Position numbers and translations under genes: made by a program
Notes under the pieces: generated by a model
Database searches by the model: none
Told to the model about the DNA's origin: nothing
What the model saw: only the letters and a program-made list of their open reading frames with translations
In this document: positions 61,476-64,000 of the stretch, in pieces
Layout: each line of letters begins with the position of its first letter
How positions within the stretch are numbered: the stretch's first letter is position 1
NCBI GenBank assembly: GCA_000231825.2
Contig: JH720300.1
Span: forward strand, 862,480-926,479
From: Tetrahymena elliotti 4EA
Taxonomy: Eukaryota; Ciliophora; Oligohymenophorea; Hymenostomatida; Tetrahymenidae
Direction: 5' to 3'
Length of the DNA stretch: 64,000 bases

Positions 61476-63218
61476 TCAACGATTTAGATTTACTGGTTTT
61501 TAGCCCATAGAAATAAGGGGAATGTCATTTTATAAAAATACAGATTCTTCCTCTTCTACTTATTCTTTAAGAGCTTATTCATAAGTTTCTCTTAATTTAG
61601 TTAGCATAGGTATACCTACAAAGAAGAATATACTTAAAGGGATAAATGGATTGAATCCTAAAGATTCACAAAGCTAGACAAAAGGAGGAGCAAATATAGA
61701 AATAAGTTTAGTGGCGAATCCAAAGTAACCAAATGCATAATGACGAATAGAAGTAGGATATACTTCAGCAATATAGACATTGAAAACACAGTTTCCAGTG
61801 CTAATAGCTAATCTAAGTGTAATTATTGATACAAAAGTAATAATCTTAACTAATGAATTTTCTTTATCAAGTGCTAAGAAAGCAAAAAAGGCTAAATGTA
61901 TTACTCCTGCAATAAAAAAAATTCCTCTTATAATATTCTTTCTAGGATATCTCAAAGATATATAACCAGAATAGAGATAAGCTATTAATTCGCCAACACC
62001 CATTCCAATTAAATTAAAGTTAATGTTTCCAGCAAAATGTTCTATAGCAAATGCACTAACAAAATAAGCAAAACTTAATAGAGACCATAAATAAGTCAAA
62101 ATTAAAGTTCTTACACGAAGTGAGTTATACTCAAATAGACACTTGAAAGAATGTACTTTAGTTCTAATTAAACTTTAATTCTACTGGACTTGCTAATTAA
62201 TTTTATTCACTCCTAATATTTTATCTAAATTATCCTTAAAAGCCTATTGCTTTTGTTCTTCTTGCAAAGTAAGATTCTCAGGTAAGGGTCTGAAATTTAC
62301 TTTTGAAATCTATGTTATCGCTTGCTTTGCTTCTTAGAATTTTTTTTTCATGACCAAATACCTTGGACTTTCTACCATAGTTCTAGAAAATGTTATAAGA
62401 ATCAAAAGAGGTATAGCTGTATAAATAAATGTGAAATAGTACCAGGTGGTATTCATCATTGCCAATATTGCTACTATAATCTATCCTAAAGCCCATCCTA
62501 TTGATAAGATATTAGGAGCCAACTAACGAACTGTATTACTTGTTGTTTCTGTTAAATATATAATGCACGCATTAAAAAACGCTCTGTATCCTACTCCAAA
62601 AAACAATAAGCAAAAAGAGAACATGTAAATGTTGATAGAAAATGATGCCAATAAAGCACTTATAGCCATAATCCACATACATTCTTTAATAACTCTTTAT
62701 CTTCCTACCTTTTCTGTTGAATCAGCATAATATAAACTTCCTATGCAGCCTCCTAATAAAAGTAATGCACCACTTATTCCTTCATATGAGTCTTCAGCAC
62801 AAATTAAATCAAACTATTCTGTGAGAGACTTATTAGAATTATGATCAGGATAATAATAATTTTATTATTCAGAACAAGCTTCTTATATTGTACATTCAAC
62901 AGCTTGTTCTTAAGTTTGCAAAGAACTGTAGCATGCTACTTAAGGAGTATCAAAAAGGTAGGGAAATCCCATATTTAAAAATGCTGCAACTAAACATGTT
63001 AGGGACATCAAAGTAATAATCTTAAACTAATACTTATGGGCGTTACCACACAAAAAAAGTGCTGCTTCTATATTAACTATATAAGGCTAAGGAGTTTTTA
63101 AAGTTCCCATATTATAGCTCTAATTTTCTTATTTATGGCTGCTATTACTTTTTTAGCTTTAATTATCTCCAAATGGCTTACTTAAAAGCTTTTAACTTAA
63201 ATCACCAGAATAATCCAT
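61476..63218 (-). CDS. MFS transporter, SLC22 (organic ion)-like
   Basis: A single-exon minus-strand gene, ATG 63218-63216, TGA 61478-61476, 580 residues. After a soluble N-terminus of about 60 residues comes the first membrane helix (FKIITLMSLTCLVAAFLNMG). A large loop with several cysteines (VACYSSLQTQEQAVECTIQE) then separates helices 1 and 2, typical of SLC22 organic cation/anion carriers. The conserved GGCIGSLYYADSTEKVGRQR loop between helices 2 and 3, LIYLTE-like IIYLTETTSNTVRQLAPN, and ESPRYLVMKKKFQEA after helix 6 follow the sugar/organic ion transporter signature (ESPR[WY]L). AEVYPTSIRHYAFGYFG appears in the second half (E-x-x-P-T-x-x-R). The protein ends with an acidic cytosolic tail. 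It should be a plasma-membrane or vacuolar carrier; the substrate is unknown. Confidence 0.88.
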
Positions 63219-64000
63219 TTCTTATGCTTTTATTTAAGATTAATTTGTGTTTATTAACTGTCAAAATAATATTTTATTTTATAATATTTTAGGAATTTTT
63301 AAATTTTGTACTCGCAGTCCTCTTTTCTATATATCCTAGCTATAATTTGAATCACTTAATTTATATACTTTTGATAATAAATAAATAATAATTATTAAAT
63401 AATAAATTGCATAATTTATTTTGAATTTTATTCAAACAAATATTATCAAAAATTTAATATAGAATTCTTTGATTGCTACTGCTATTCTTTTTTTATAATC
63501 AAGTTATTTATTTATTTTATTTCTCTTCATATCTTAACCTAAAATCTAAACAAATTTAACACTTATCTTTACCATCTTCTTCAATAATCATAAAATGAAT
63601 CCTTCATATTAATTTGTATTTCTATTATATTTCTTTGTCTACTTTATCATTTTACAAGAACTTTTAAAGGAAATCAAATCTATTCTTTCTAAATATTTTA
63701 AAAATAGAAAAAAAATAAATTATCTAGATTCATTTCTAAGATGTTATTAATTTTTGAAATCTAACAATAGAAATCAATCTTCATTTTATTCAATATTCAT
63801 TTACAAAAATATAAAGTAAATATTAAAAATTCTTTTTTTAATTTAAATCAAATAAATTTATTTCATTTGAAAAAAATAAAGAATTTATTAAATTGAATGA
63901 TAAAATAAGGTCTTAAATTCAGTGAAATTATGAATTAAGTATAATTGCTAATTGATTAAGATAAGATTAAGTAGCAGTATTTATAAAATCAAAATCATTA
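63219..64000. other. Intergenic, transporter upstream region to window end
   Basis: AT-rich sequence upstream of the transporter start; no gene or motif seen before the window ends. Confidence 0.5.

Overview
The window is nuclear DNA of a ciliate, most likely the macronuclear genome of Tetrahymena thermophila or a close relative. The sequence is extremely AT-rich. Long reading frames run through many in-frame TAA and TAG codons, which fall where relatives have Gln, and every supported gene ends at TGA. Introns are short, AT-rich and GT...AG. A standard-code ORF search breaks almost every gene here, so I retranslated by hand with TAA/TAG = Gln. For most multi-exon models I checked that the exon lengths add up to a whole number of codons. 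The genus is an inference; the code reassignment is seen directly.

Layout. 0-8.3 kb: a low-confidence open frame, a papain-family cysteine protease, a multi-exon gene of unknown function, and a second, strongly codon-biased papain-like protease. 8.3-14.8 kb: a small EF-hand-like protein with a myristoylation-type start, then a gene-poor stretch with an unusual GC-richer patch and two hairpin elements of related sequence. 14.8-26.9 kb: a calcium-dependent protein kinase (minus), tRNA-Asp (minus), a 947-residue leucine-rich-repeat protein (plus), gamma-tubulin (minus, 6 exons) and a cyclin (minus, 4 exons). 28.4-34.4 kb: mitochondrial succinate-CoA ligase beta subunit (plus, 8 exons) and a synaptojanin-like Sac1/5-phosphatase fusion (minus, one exon). 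35-44 kb: a relic of an LRR gene, two tandem arrestin-like genes, and an LRR gene with one repeat per exon. 45.8-50.3 kb: a multi-pass membrane protein, an UNC-93-like transporter and a decayed fragment of a transporter copy. 50.3-56.6 kb: a 2,076-residue protein with Q/N-rich, K/E-repeat, degenerate kinase-like and TPR-like parts. 57.5-63.2 kb: a small basic multi-exon protein, MON1, and an SLC22-like transporter.

The genes do not form an operon or pathway; each is a separate eukaryotic transcription unit. Several concern membrane traffic and phosphoinositides (Sac1/5-phosphatase, MON1, arrestin-like proteins), calcium signalling (CDPK, EF-hand protein) and the cell cycle or cytoskeleton (cyclin, gamma-tubulin), but their proximity is probably chance.

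The most noteworthy points are a 5-phosphatase domain with altered catalytic motifs fused to an intact Sac1 motif, a kinase-like domain with no recognisable HRD, a 236-bp identical tract inside otherwise diverged arrestin paralogs, a regular exon-per-repeat LRR array broken by a one-base deficit, and the paired hairpin elements near 13 kb.
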